Source: Elusimicrobiota bacterium (GTDB lineage Bacteria; Elusimicrobiota; Elusimicrobia; F11). From it: a stretch of 39,985 bases of DNA. A program made the position numbers and the translations under genes. Shown here in pieces: positions 23,197-31,597 of this stretch (positions are counted from its first letter, which is position 1; the number at the start of each line of letters is the position of its first letter). Below the pieces are notes generated by a model. It saw nothing but the letters and a program-made list of their open reading frames with translations, did not search any database and was not told where the DNA came from. Location: contig JAJVIP010000003.1 of assembly GCA_022072025.1 (NCBI GenBank), positions 64,001-103,985 on the forward strand, given 5' to 3'.

Positions 23197-24939
23197 ATGG
23201 GAGTTTGGGATAATTTACTCAACAGATTAGTTAGTCCTATTATTGAAGATAAAGTAAAAGCTAGAGTATCTGAACAGTTATCAGTTAGTGCTAGTCAAAA
23301 TATTCTTAAGGGGTTGGCGATGGCTAATTCTACCCCTATTTCTGGCATGGGTTATGGAAGCAAGGACTCTAGATTAATCCCTAGGGGTGTTCCTGTTCAA
23401 ACCCTGCGCGACTTTGCTAAATTCTATCCGATCTTAAGATCGTGTATTAATTACCGCAAATCCCAAATGACCTCTCTTAGTTGGGATATTTCTCCAGTAG
23501 AAGTAGTCAAACAAGATGAAAAAGAGAAAATGAAGGGCGGAATTAACGCCGTTAAAGATTTTCTTAAATATCCAATGGGAGATAACAATACTTCTTTCAG
23601 AGAGTTTATTGATAGAATAATGGAAGACTTATATGTGCTGGACACCGTTGCAATATATAAGCGGAGAAATCGGGGCGGGGGACTCTTTGGGTACTTGCCA
23701 GTTGATGCCGCTACCATCGAACTTGTTTTGAATGATGATGGTACTACCCCATTACCCCCAGATCCAGCCTATGTTCAAAAAATAAATGGAATGGTTCACA
23801 CAGATCTTTCATTAGATGAAATGATCTATAAAATGGCGAACCCCAGAACCAATAGTCCTTATGGGCTTAGTTTGGTTGAAACCCTCATTGTGACCGTTAC
23901 TACAGCCCTTAAACTAAGTTCTTATAACTTATCCTATCTTACTGAGGGGAATATCCCCGAGGGGTTTGTAGAACTTCCAAAAGATATTGCCAGTGATCCA
24001 GATCAACTCAAAGCTTGGCAGGAGGCATGGGACTCTCTCTTCTCTGGTAATCCAAAATTCCAGCGTAAGATTAAGTTCCTTCCAGAGGGGATGAAATACA
24101 CAGCCACTAAAAAGCAAGAAGAAATGCAGTTTGAACGCTTTGAAAAATGGCTTCTTCTTAATACCTGCTCTGTTATGGCTGTCCCCCCACAGGCTATCGG
24201 ATTCCAATTTGATCGTGGTAAGGGAGCAACTGAGGCAGAATGGGAGATTGGTAAGGAACGGGGAGCCATCCCAACAGCCGCTTTCTTTAAAGAAATCTTT
24301 GACAAGATTATCCAACAAGATCTTAAACACCCAGAACTCCAACTAGTATGGACAAACCTTAATCCAACCAATAAGAAAGAAGAGGCTGATGTCTTTAAGG
24401 CACTAGTGGGAACTGGGGCAGTCTCGGTTGACGAGTGGAGAATCGCGGAGGGATATGATCCAATCGGTCTTGGCCAGTATATTATGACCCCAGTTGGGCC
24501 AGTTATGGCAAAAGACTTTGTAGAGATGTCCGAAAAAGGAACTAATCCATTTATTCCTAAGCCTGGAACAAACCCAAATGGTAAAAATGGTACTCCAGAA
24601 AATACCGTTCCAGAACAAAAGAAACAGCCAGAGCAAAAAACTAAAGTAGCTGGTCTTAATCTTGATCAACCAGAAGTTGTCGAAGAGTTAAAAAAGTGGA
24701 AAAGAGCCTCTATCAACGATCTTAAAAATGGTCGTGACTACCGCGACTTTACAACAGATATTGTTGATATGCGTACTCAGTCAATTATAAAAGCTGGGTT
24801 GGCATCGGCAAAAGACAAAGAGTCGGTAGACCAACTCTTTGATCCATTTATTACTCACGAAAACAAAGTTATAAAGGCCATGGTGGATCTTTATGAAGAC
24901 ATCGTGAGGGTATCAACAAATGAAAATCCAGAAGGTTAA
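23197..24939 (+). CDS. phage portal protein (HK97-like)
   Basis: The 580-residue protein directly follows TerL and precedes the MuF gene, the classic portal position, with an AAAGGAGA site. Portal-like segments are FYPILRSCINYRKSQMTSLSW near the N-terminus, NPRTNSPYGLSLVETL, and in the middle CSVMAVPPQAIGF followed by VFKALVGTGAVSVDEWRIAEGYDP. The C-terminus is an acidic, Pro-rich and Lys-rich tail. Portals form the dodecameric ring for DNA entry and exit. Confidence 0.85.
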   Translation: MGVWDNLLNRLVSPIIEDKVKARVSEQLSVSASQNILKGLAMANSTPISGMGYGSKDSRLIPRGVPVQTLRDFAKFYPILRSCINYRKSQMTSLSWDISPVEVVKQDEKEKMKGGINAVKDFLKYPMGDNNTSFREFIDRIMEDLYVLDTVAIYKRRNRGGGLFGYLPVDAATIELVLNDDGTTPLPPDPAYVQKINGMVHTDLSLDEMIYKMANPRTNSPYGLSLVETLIVTVTTALKLSSYNLSYLTEGNIPEGFVELPKDIASDPDQLKAWQEAWDSLFSGNPKFQRKIKFLPEGMKYTATKKQEEMQFERFEKWLLLNTCSVMAVPPQAIGFQFDRGKGATEAEWEIGKERGAIPTAAFFKEIFDKIIQQDLKHPELQLVWTNLNPTNKKEEADVFKALVGTGAVSVDEWRIAEGYDPIGLGQYIMTPVGPVMAKDFVEMSEKGTNPFIPKPGTNPNGKNGTPENTVPEQKKQPEQKTKVAGLNLDQPEVVEELKKWKRASINDLKNGRDYRDFTTDIVDMRTQSIIKAGLASAKDKESVDQLFDPFITHENKVIKAMVDLYEDIVRVSTNENPEG

Positions 24940-25732
24940 GGACTCTATAGAAGCCTTCTTCTATAAAGTTAGACTGAACATTGCTTGGCATACAGCTCTC
25001 GGAGGAGAAGAAGTTGCTGCCTTTAATAAGCTCATCCGATCGGGGATTGAAAGACAACTTTTACATTTTGCCAAAGTAGAACAAGTTAATAGGGTTATTG
25101 GAGTTTCTAAGGCGGTTCGTGAGTTGACTGATAACCTTCTCTTGCCAGAAATAGATAATCTCTGGATCCCACTATTGGCGATTATTGACGAGGCAGAGAT
25201 CCAAAATTACCACCTATGGGCAGCTAATACTGGCGGACAAATTGCCATTGATAAGATGGGGGCTGACCAAAAGTTCTCTTTGGAAAAAGACAATATTATT
25301 GCAACGATTAAAGCAAAGGCATCTCCACTGGCTAACCAACTAGATGAAACCACTAAAAACTGGGTGGCCAGAACCATGCAAGAGGGGTTGAGAGATGGGT
25401 TGTCTCATGTAGAAATCGCCGAATTAATTCGCAATACGGCAAGAAAAACCGCCCAAGCCAGAGCAGATTTGATTTCTGAAAACGAAGCCACTGAAATGAT
25501 GGGAGAGATGGAAATGATGGTTTATAAGGAATCTGGAGTTAAATATACAACCTGGGTCACAGCCAGAGATGAAATGGTTTGCCCACTATGTATGGCGAAT
25601 GAAGAGGCTGGTAAAGTGGCTACAGGAGAAGTTTTCCCTAGCGGAGCTGTTGCCCCGCCCCAACATAGTCACTGTCGTTGTTTTGTAAAACCATTTATTA
25701 CTAGTGGTGAAGAGGTTTGGGATGGGAGGTAA
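24920..25732 (+). CDS. head-morphogenesis protein (SPP1 gp7/Mu gpF type)
   Basis: The 270-residue protein carries the C-terminal signature of the minor-head/MuF family: TARDEMVCPLCMANEEAGK, then PPQHSHCRCF, in which Cys and His residues can bind metal. The N-terminal half is helical. Members attach to the portal ring and help capsid assembly or DNA ejection. It overlaps the portal gene by 20 bp, with a GAGGG site. Confidence 0.85.
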   Translation: MKIQKVKDSIEAFFYKVRLNIAWHTALGGEEVAAFNKLIRSGIERQLLHFAKVEQVNRVIGVSKAVRELTDNLLLPEIDNLWIPLLAIIDEAEIQNYHLWAANTGGQIAIDKMGADQKFSLEKDNIIATIKAKASPLANQLDETTKNWVARTMQEGLRDGLSHVEIAELIRNTARKTAQARADLISENEATEMMGEMEMMVYKESGVKYTTWVTARDEMVCPLCMANEEAGKVATGEVFPSGAVAPPQHSHCRCFVKPFITSGEEVWDGR

Positions 25733-25733
25733 C

Positions 25734-26045
25734 ATGTTTGATAGAGACTTAATGAATGGGTTCTTTGAAAGTTTTCGTAAGTATCTACCAGAATATGTCA
25801 GAGAGTCCGTCTATGAAACAATTATTAGTGAAATTCCAGTTCGGGGAACCATAGAACTATTTAACGGCTTTACTCCTGGAACTGTTCAGCTTAAGAATCA
25901 GGGAGAGATTCCCTGTTATATTACTACCGCCAACCTTGGTGGTTATAGGCTTGATCCTGGAGAAAAGATAAACTTCTTTGTCAATACCCGAGTTATGGTA
26001 ACTACTGTGTCTGGTACGACGACCTTAGGATTTGTAAAATATTAA
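25734..26045 (+). CDS. hypothetical small structural-type protein
   Basis: The start at 25734 follows GGGAGG. The 103-residue protein has an acidic helical N-terminus (FESFRKYLPEYVRESVYE) and a beta-rich C-terminal half (GTIELFNGFTPGTVQLKNQGEIPCYITTANLGGYRLDPGEKINFFV) that resembles a small virion-surface or head-decoration beta domain. It lies in the head block. A structural role is an inference from position and composition. Confidence 0.6.
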   Translation: MFDRDLMNGFFESFRKYLPEYVRESVYETIISEIPVRGTIELFNGFTPGTVQLKNQGEIPCYITTANLGGYRLDPGEKINFFVNTRVMVTTVSGTTTLGFVKY

Positions 26046-26059
26046 TATTCTTAGAACTG

Positions 26060-26068
26060 TGATATAAT
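26060..26068 (+). promoter_or_regulatory. extended -10 promoter
   Basis: TGATATAAT (26060-26068) is an extended -10 (TGN plus TATAAT). No good -35 is seen at 17 bp. The predicted start near 26075 lies before a hairpin pair and a terminator. Confidence 0.5.
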
Positions 26069-26074
26069 TAACTA

Positions 26075-26149
26075 TAGGGTTTATTAAGAGCATCCAGGCT
26101 CAAGAGAAATACACTTCTCATTAACCACCGCTTTTGTGGTGGTTTTTTT
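26075..26149 (+). ncRNA. short structured leader RNA ending in a terminator
   Basis: Downstream of the promoter are GAGC/GCTC with a 6-nt loop (26088-26101), GAGAA/TTCTC with loop ATACAC (26104-26119), then the terminator. This repeats the plan of the RNAs at 2538 and 36855: promoter, small hairpins, terminator, then a coding gene within 15 bp. Confidence 0.5.
26124..26149 (+). terminator. Rho-independent terminator
   Basis: The stem ACCACCGC/GTGGTGGT (8 bp, one G-T pair) with a TTTT loop is followed by seven T residues. It is placed 13 bp before the next start codon. Confidence 0.88.
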
Positions 26150-26162
26150 ATAGGAGAAACAT

Positions 26163-26357
26163 ATGTGGGTTCGATTTAATCAAGAATACATGGGGAATCC
26201 CCTCCACTCAGTGGTAGAGGTTGGTCCCGCCGAGGGACAAGAGATGATAGATAGCGGGCTTGTTACCAGATGTACTGGTCCAGATGGAATTGCCTTTGGT
26301 GAGGCCGCACCAGAAGATGTACAAAAAGTTATAGATTTAGATCAAGAACAGGAATAA
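26163..26357 (+). CDS. small hypothetical protein
   Basis: A 64-residue acidic protein starting after AGGAGA. It contains short strands (VRFNQEYMGNPLHSVVEVG) and an acidic tail (PEDVQKVIDLDQEQE). It follows a terminator that may control it and precedes a strongly expressed-looking gene. It may be a head-completion or accessory structural protein, but this is a guess from position. Confidence 0.6.
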   Translation: MWVRFNQEYMGNPLHSVVEVGPAEGQEMIDSGLVTRCTGPDGIAFGEAAPEDVQKVIDLDQEQE

Positions 26358-26393
26358 TTTTTATTATCAACTACCTCGAAAGGAGGTGAAAAT

Positions 26394-26912
26394 ATGCCAG
26401 CAACATTTAGCGTTGCCCAAAGTTACGGTACAGGGACTGGATCTATTTCTCTACTTGGAGCGACAGGTTCACTTTGGTACCTTAAACAAGCAACAAATCA
26501 AGGAACTAATGACTATAACACAGCAGGATCAAACATCCCCGCTGGACAAAACTCATTTGCTTTCCACGCTAGACCTTATTTCTCATCTACTGCTACTAAC
26601 ACCTTTAGTAATATTCGTTTCTATATGTCCACAACCTGGACATCTACAACTTATAACGCCGTTGGTACAAGTGCAGCTGGATATACACAGTCTACGGCGT
26701 CCTCAACAGCAGCAACTGATGGTGGAGCTTCAAATGTAGCCGTTCCAACAGGATCAGCTACTAACCAAGCTATCGCACTCGGATCACTTACTCTTGGAAA
26801 CGCATCTGGATACGGACCAACATTCCTCCGTGTTCAATTGACAACCAACGCATCTGCTCCAGGTGGAGATACTCCATACGGCGGATTCACATGGGTTTAT
26901 GACGAAAGTTAG
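26394..26912 (+). CDS. putative virion structural protein, Ser/Thr/Ala/Gly-rich
   Basis: The 172-residue protein starts after AAAGGAGGTGA, one of the strongest ribosome sites in the window, which suggests high expression. It is rich in Ser, Thr, Ala, Gly and Asn, with few charges and predicted beta strands, and ends RVQLTTNASAPGGDTPYGGFTWVYDES, like immunoglobulin-like or jelly-roll virion proteins. It may be a capsid decoration or other abundant virion protein. It is short for a major capsid protein. Confidence 0.65.
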   Translation: MPATFSVAQSYGTGTGSISLLGATGSLWYLKQATNQGTNDYNTAGSNIPAGQNSFAFHARPYFSSTATNTFSNIRFYMSTTWTSTTYNAVGTSAAGYTQSTASSTAATDGGASNVAVPTGSATNQAIALGSLTLGNASGYGPTFLRVQLTTNASAPGGDTPYGGFTWVYDES

Positions 26913-26915
26913 GGT

Positions 26916-26944
26916 TTGACATTTTACAAATCTTAATATATAAT
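26916..26944 (+). promoter_or_regulatory. promoter for the LAGLIDADG gene
   Basis: TTGACA (26916-26921), a 17-bp spacer and TATAAT (26939-26944) form a perfect consensus promoter. The -10 overlaps the left arm of an inverted repeat, and the predicted start near 26951 lies inside that arm. Confidence 0.8.
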
Positions 26945-26975
26945 ACCTCCAACTAAATTAATGGTTGGAGGTATT
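26942..26975 (+). promoter_or_regulatory. ribosome-site-masking hairpin
   Basis: AATACCTCCAAC (26942-26953) and GTTGGAGGTATT (26964-26975) are perfect 12-bp complements with a 10-nt loop. The right arm contains the GGAGG ribosome site for the start at 26976, so a transcript including both arms hides that site. Confidence 0.82.
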
Positions 26976-27533
26976 ATGTTAAGTCCTATAGCACAAGATT
27001 TTAATTTTTGGAATTGGTTGGGGGGGATGATTGACGGTGATGGCTGTTTTAGCATTAGCCTATCTAGACAACATAATTCTAAAACTAGAAGAATTTGTGT
27101 TACCCCACAGGTAGCCGTTACTGCTAGAGCAGATAGGGTCGAAGAACTAGAATATATATTAGAAAATACTAGAATTGGCAAAATATACACTAGGGGGAGA
27201 AGCCCATATCCAGTCTCGGCATGGCAAACTACATCTGGAAAAGACTCCCTAGATGTTGCCAAAAAAGTTCTCCCATATCTAGTTTTAAAAAGAAAAAAAT
27301 GCGAAGCCTTTATTAAGGTGTTGGAATATTGGATTAATACCTCCAATCCAGATAGACTTGGAGATAAAAGCAGGGCACGAGGAAGGGGTCAAAGATTGCG
27401 CACACAAGAACAAATGAAGATTATGATCAAGAATGCTTGTGAAATAAACTCAGACAGACAGACTCGTCGCTATAAAGACAAATTAACATACGAGCAGTGG
27501 GAACCAATTATAAAAGAATGGTATCCCAACTAG
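26976..27533 (+). CDS. LAGLIDADG homing endonuclease
   Basis: The start at 26976 (GGAGG 4 nt upstream) is preferred over the in-frame ATG at 26961, which lies in the hairpin. The 185-residue protein has one LGGMIDGDGCF motif (residues 15-25), the helix whose acidic residues bind the catalytic metal, followed by a strand-rich DNA-binding domain and a basic tail. With one motif it should act as a homodimer. It is free-standing between structural and glycan genes, with promoters before and after. It is a likely mobile gene. Confidence 0.88.
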   Translation: MLSPIAQDFNFWNWLGGMIDGDGCFSISLSRQHNSKTRRICVTPQVAVTARADRVEELEYILENTRIGKIYTRGRSPYPVSAWQTTSGKDSLDVAKKVLPYLVLKRKKCEAFIKVLEYWINTSNPDRLGDKSRARGRGQRLRTQEQMKIMIKNACEINSDRQTRRYKDKLTYEQWEPIIKEWYPN

Positions 27534-27562
27534 TTGACACCCCCCTTTTGTTTATATATAAT
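27534..27562 (+). promoter_or_regulatory. sigma-70-like promoter
   Basis: TTGACA (27534-27539) begins the base after the homing endonuclease stop codon, with a 17-bp spacer and TATAAT (27557-27562). It would restore transcription of the glycan genes downstream of the inserted gene. Confidence 0.75.
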
Positions 27563-27590
27563 GTCTTATATAAATTAATAAGGAATTAAT

Positions 27591-28187
27591 ATGGCGAAGA
27601 AAGAAGAAGTAAAGATTGTGGATGGAGTAAAAGATCTCGGGCTTGGACAAGAGGGTATTGCACCAGACAAAAACACTTCTTTTGATATTAACTTTAATGA
27701 TCCAAAACAACTGGTTCCTGGTATTAGATTAAATATTGGATGTGGGAATGACATTAAACCCAATTTTATCAATGTAGATCCGTTCGATAAACACGCCGAT
27801 GCTCCATGGAACGCTACGGATTTACCGTTGAATGACGACTCGGTTGCTCAGATTATCTGTTATCAAACAGTAGAACACTTCTCGGTTAGAGAGGCTGTTC
27901 AATTTTTTGATGAGGCTTTTCGGGTTATAAAAACTGGGGGAAACTTGATTATCAATGTCCCAGATATGATTAATCTTTGTGAAAGGTTCCTGAAAGATCC
28001 AGAAGATGATTATACTTTGACTCGTGTATACGGGAGTCAATGGCAACCTGGTCAATTTCATAAATCTGGTTGGACCCCCAAAAGACTGTTTACTCTTTTG
28101 GGACAAGCTGGCTTTAGATTTATAAAAGTTGCCTACTTTAATGAAGTTAATGGTTGTCGCAATATTTATGTAGACGCTACAAAATAA
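27591..28187 (+). CDS. SAM-dependent methyltransferase, paralogue B
   Basis: The 198-residue protein has an approximately 45-residue N-terminal extension before motif I LNIGCGNDIKPNFINVD, then YQTVEHFS and FRVIKTGGNLIINVPDM, matching the 16735 paralogue and the C-terminal domain of 28197. It ends FNEVNGCRNIYVDATK. AAGGA precedes the start. It is cotranscribed with the fusion gene that follows. Confidence 0.83.
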   Translation: MAKKEEVKIVDGVKDLGLGQEGIAPDKNTSFDINFNDPKQLVPGIRLNIGCGNDIKPNFINVDPFDKHADAPWNATDLPLNDDSVAQIICYQTVEHFSVREAVQFFDEAFRVIKTGGNLIINVPDMINLCERFLKDPEDDYTLTRVYGSQWQPGQFHKSGWTPKRLFTLLGQAGFRFIKVAYFNEVNGCRNIYVDATK

Positions 28188-28196
28188 GGAGCAAAT

Positions 28197-29807
28197 ATGT
28201 CAGGATTAAATGGGACTTTCAGATCATACTTCGGGGCAATAGCAGTCCCAGTGCTAGATCCAGGAAACGGAACTATTAGTAATGTTACACACGATTGGTC
28301 TAACGCAATGGCTGGGTTGGGAGGAGGATTGGGAGTTACGGTGTTACGCCTTGAAATCAAGAACTACCGCGTAGATATTGCTAAGGAAAGACTTGTAGAA
28401 CAAGCTATTAAAAACAACTGTCAATGGATTCTCTTTGTAGATGACGACACCATCCCACCTGGTGATGCTCTCATGAAAATGATTAAGCTTTGGAGATCTG
28501 ATCCAAAGTATAAGGTAATATCTGGTGTTTACTGGTCTAAATCAGATCCTTCTGTACCACTAGTCTTTAGAGGTAATTTAGAGGGGAGTTATTGGGATTG
28601 GAAAAATACAGATCTTATTGAGGCGGATGCTGCTGGGGCAGGATGTCTATTTGTAGATATTAATGTCTTTAAGAGTATGCCCAAGCCATGGTTCTCTTGC
28701 AACTACTACTTTGAAGATCCCCGCGGGCAACTAGATCTTCAAAAATGGGGACTAACAGATCGTCTCGGGGAGGAACTCCTTAAGGGAGATAATGCTAACC
28801 CAGAGATCGTTGCCGAGATTGAAAAACAACTCAAACAAACTGCTAAGGAAATTTCCGAGGTACAGGGCGGGGCGATTAATCCAGAGTTATTCAAAAATAA
28901 GCGGAGAGATGGGGCTACCACCGAAGACCTCTTCTTCTTCTCTAAGATGAAAGAAGCTGGTCATAAACTTTGGATCGATTGTTCTATCCAATGTTGGCAT
29001 CAAGACAAGCGAACTGGAAAAGTGTGGGGACTACAACCAGATATGCCACAAGCCCTTCCTCGCTATGTTGGGAAAATGGAAAGAGATAAGCAGGTTGTTG
29101 TGGATATTGGGTGTGGTAGTGCAAACTACTTCCTCCCAGAAGGTGACCCAATCCGCATTGATCTAGATGAGAGAGTCAACCCAGATATTATCGCTGATGC
29201 TCGCCAGATCCCCCTAGAAGACGAGTTTGCCGATGTAGTGTACTCATCACACCTACTCGAACACTTCTCATTCAGAGAGACTGTCTCAGTACTCAGAGAA
29301 TGGGAGAGAATACTAAAGGTGGGGGGCAAGTTAAAGATTATTGTTCCAAACTTAAAGTGGGCATCTCGTAACATTCTTAACAATGTAGAAGACGGAGATG
29401 TCGCTGAACGATCCATGTTTATGTATTACTCCGCCCAAAAAGGAGATCTCCGCGAAGCTTATACAGACTTCCATAAGGCTGGGTTTACTCCAGAATCTCT
29501 CGGTGGACTCCTTAGTAGAGTCGAGGGACTTGGAGATATTGAAATCCACACCACTGAAGGGAACTTTGGTAACTGGAAAGAACATGAAAATCATGAAGGT
29601 TTTGGTTATAACATCCTCGCTATCGCAACCAAAAAACACCATGTCTGGCCAGTAAGCCTACAGATCCCAATCATGAAACAAGAACAAATGCAGGCAAACC
29701 AACTCCCAGTTGTCCCAGAGGAATCACCAATAATAGAAGCTAAGGTTGAGGAGAAAAATGCCAAGCGAAAGAAAGCGGTCAAAAAAGCCAGTAAAACCAC
29801 TAAGTGA
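28197..29807 (+). CDS. fusion: glycosyltransferase-like domain plus SAM methyltransferase
   Basis: The 536-residue protein joins two domains. The first (about residues 1-290) looks like GT-A: IKNNCQWILFVDDDTIPPGD with an aspartate-rich DDD, VISGVYW, AAGAGCLFVD and FFSKMKEAGHKLWID. The second (about 300-480) is a methyltransferase with VDIGCGSANYFLPEG, SSHLLEHF, and ILKVGGKLKIIVPNL. A Lys/Glu-rich tail closes the protein. It could glycosylate and methylate the same acceptor, for example to cap a chain. AAGGAG precedes the start. Confidence 0.82.
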   Translation: MSGLNGTFRSYFGAIAVPVLDPGNGTISNVTHDWSNAMAGLGGGLGVTVLRLEIKNYRVDIAKERLVEQAIKNNCQWILFVDDDTIPPGDALMKMIKLWRSDPKYKVISGVYWSKSDPSVPLVFRGNLEGSYWDWKNTDLIEADAAGAGCLFVDINVFKSMPKPWFSCNYYFEDPRGQLDLQKWGLTDRLGEELLKGDNANPEIVAEIEKQLKQTAKEISEVQGGAINPELFKNKRRDGATTEDLFFFSKMKEAGHKLWIDCSIQCWHQDKRTGKVWGLQPDMPQALPRYVGKMERDKQVVVDIGCGSANYFLPEGDPIRIDLDERVNPDIIADARQIPLEDEFADVVYSSHLLEHFSFRETVSVLREWERILKVGGKLKIIVPNLKWASRNILNNVEDGDVAERSMFMYYSAQKGDLREAYTDFHKAGFTPESLGGLLSRVEGLGDIEIHTTEGNFGNWKEHENHEGFGYNILAIATKKHHVWPVSLQIPIMKQEQMQANQLPVVPEESPIIEAKVEEKNAKRKKAVKKASKTTK

Positions 29808-29958
29808 GTGTACTAAGCCGTTTGTATTTGAAATAGACGGCAAGGGGGCTAGGATTGTGCCCGCCAGTGCCGCCCATTTTTTCTCCCTTAAAATCATGGG
29901 TAGAGCTCAGAATTTTTATAATTTAGAGGATTATGACTATGACCCCTTTAAGGTTTAA
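29758..29958 (+). CDS. small basic hypothetical protein
   Basis: The start at 29758 has GAGGAG upstream and gives 66 residues. The N-terminus is basic (PSERKRSKKPVKP), then there is one cysteine and a short strand-rich section. It overlaps the end of the preceding fusion gene by 50 bp and the start of the next by 26 bp, so it could be a true overlapping small gene or a by-product. No family is recognised. Confidence 0.45.
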   Translation: MPSERKRSKKPVKPLSECTKPFVFEIDGKGARIVPASAAHFFSLKIMGRAQNFYNLEDYDYDPFKV

Positions 29959-31597
29959 CTTCTCTGGCTGGACAGATGATAACTCTGGCTATGGCAAAGC
30001 TAATATCCACTTAATGGAGTCTCTAGAAAAACTTACCAACGGGGGGATAAGCGTGGAGTGGGAAAGAAAAATATGTTCTGATCCAGAGCATATGGTTAAT
30101 TATACCCAAGCTCAAAAGGATGTTCTCCTGAAACCATTTACTTTAGAAAAAATTGGGATTATTCAATCTACTCCCAACTGGTTTAAAAACATCCACAACG
30201 ATTACAAAATTGGTTGGTCGATGATTGAGAATAACCATATAGGTAAAAAATGGGTGAATTTTTGTAATGAGATGGATCATATTTTTGTTCCCTCTGCCCA
30301 ACTTGTCCCGATATTTCAGAAGTATAAAGTAACTAAACCAATTACGGTAATCCCAGAGGGGTATGATCCAGAAGAGCATAAATATATTGATCGCCCGAAG
30401 AGAGATATATTTACTTTCCTGACCGTAGGGTGGATGGATGAGCGTAAAAACTGGGACACAATGGTACAGGCCTTTATGTCTGAGTTTGAACCCGACGAAC
30501 CAGTCCGATTCCTAATCAAAAATACTTGCCCACATTTTGGGTACCAAAATCCTATAGATAAGCGTATCCGCACAATAGATCACTACCTAACTCCTGATGA
30601 GCTCCAAAAACTTTATGGTATGGCAGACTGTTTTCTCTTCCCAACCAGGGGAGAGGGATTTGGTATGCCCATAGTTGAGGCAATGGCAACTGGACTCCCC
30701 ACAGTACTAACAAATTGGCTGGGAGCTTCTGATTTATGTGACGAGAGATACAACTATCCCATTGACCCAATAGACATTAGTTATCGCTACTTCCGCCCCG
30801 AACAACAGGGATTTATGGCTAACATTGACCCCGCCGAGCTCATGTACTGGATGAGACATATTTATGAACACCAGGACGAGGCTAGGGAGAAGGGAAAACT
30901 GGCATCAGAATGGGTTAAAAATAACTGGACATGGGACCATGCTGCCCAAAAGATCATCAATGTAGTGGAAGAAATATCTAAAACACTCCCATCGTCATGG
31001 AAAGATCCATATGAATTCTCATTTGTCTGGGACTTTGAAACCAGTAGTGATAGTAAGGCAATTAATCTCTTAGAAAGATATAAGGATAAGGAAGTTAAAT
31101 TCTTACAAATTGGAGCCTATGAGGGTAGATTTACTCTCTGGTTGCTACACCATATTTTAACTAATCCAAAAGCCAATATAGTAGATATTGACCCATGGAT
31201 AAGCACAGAAACCTATCTTACTAATGGGGCTACTCCACCCCTATCGCTTGTAGAAAAAAGATACCATCAAAACATATTTAAGAACCAAGATAATTATAAG
31301 GTGACTACTATTAGGGGTAAGTCTGAAGAAGAGTTGCTAAAACTTACAAACCAGTTTGATTTTATCTTTGTTGATGGTTCTCACCTAGCTCAAAATGTAA
31401 TTATAGATGCTGAAGAGGCGCTCCGCTTATGTAAGTCGGGGGGAGTAATCCTCTTTGATGATTATATGTGGAAGATGGGCGAAGAGATCAGTTCGTCCGC
31501 ACGCCCCCATGAAGCAATTAATGAATTTTTAGTCAATCACATGGGTGAATATAAAATTATATATAAAGATTATCAACTAGCTATCGAAAAATTATGA
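29933..31597 (+). CDS. fusion: GT4-like glycosyltransferase plus methyltransferase
   Basis: The 554-residue protein has an N-terminal GT-B domain (about 1-345) with IPEGYDPEEH, TVGWMDERKNWDTMVQAF and LFPTRGEGFGMPIVEAMATGLP, the E-x7-E region of GT4. The C-terminal domain (about 375-550) resembles Methyltransf_24: FLQIGAYEGRFTLWLL, VDIDPW, FDFIFVDGSH, and CKSGGVILFDDYMW. This is the second glycosyltransferase-methyltransferase fusion in a row, of different fold types. ATG 29933 has AGAGGA upstream; 29939 is an alternative. Confidence 0.83.
   Translation: MTMTPLRFNFSGWTDDNSGYGKANIHLMESLEKLTNGGISVEWERKICSDPEHMVNYTQAQKDVLLKPFTLEKIGIIQSTPNWFKNIHNDYKIGWSMIENNHIGKKWVNFCNEMDHIFVPSAQLVPIFQKYKVTKPITVIPEGYDPEEHKYIDRPKRDIFTFLTVGWMDERKNWDTMVQAFMSEFEPDEPVRFLIKNTCPHFGYQNPIDKRIRTIDHYLTPDELQKLYGMADCFLFPTRGEGFGMPIVEAMATGLPTVLTNWLGASDLCDERYNYPIDPIDISYRYFRPEQQGFMANIDPAELMYWMRHIYEHQDEAREKGKLASEWVKNNWTWDHAAQKIINVVEEISKTLPSSWKDPYEFSFVWDFETSSDSKAINLLERYKDKEVKFLQIGAYEGRFTLWLLHHILTNPKANIVDIDPWISTETYLTNGATPPLSLVEKRYHQNIFKNQDNYKVTTIRGKSEEELLKLTNQFDFIFVDGSHLAQNVIIDAEEALRLCKSGGVILFDDYMWKMGEEISSSARPHEAINEFLVNHMGEYKIIYKDYQLAIEKL

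Noticed and set aside
26386-26739. Alternative frame overlapping the structural gene at 26394
   Set aside because: It is Gln/Leu-rich out-of-frame translation; the AAAGGAGGTGA site fits the 26394 start.
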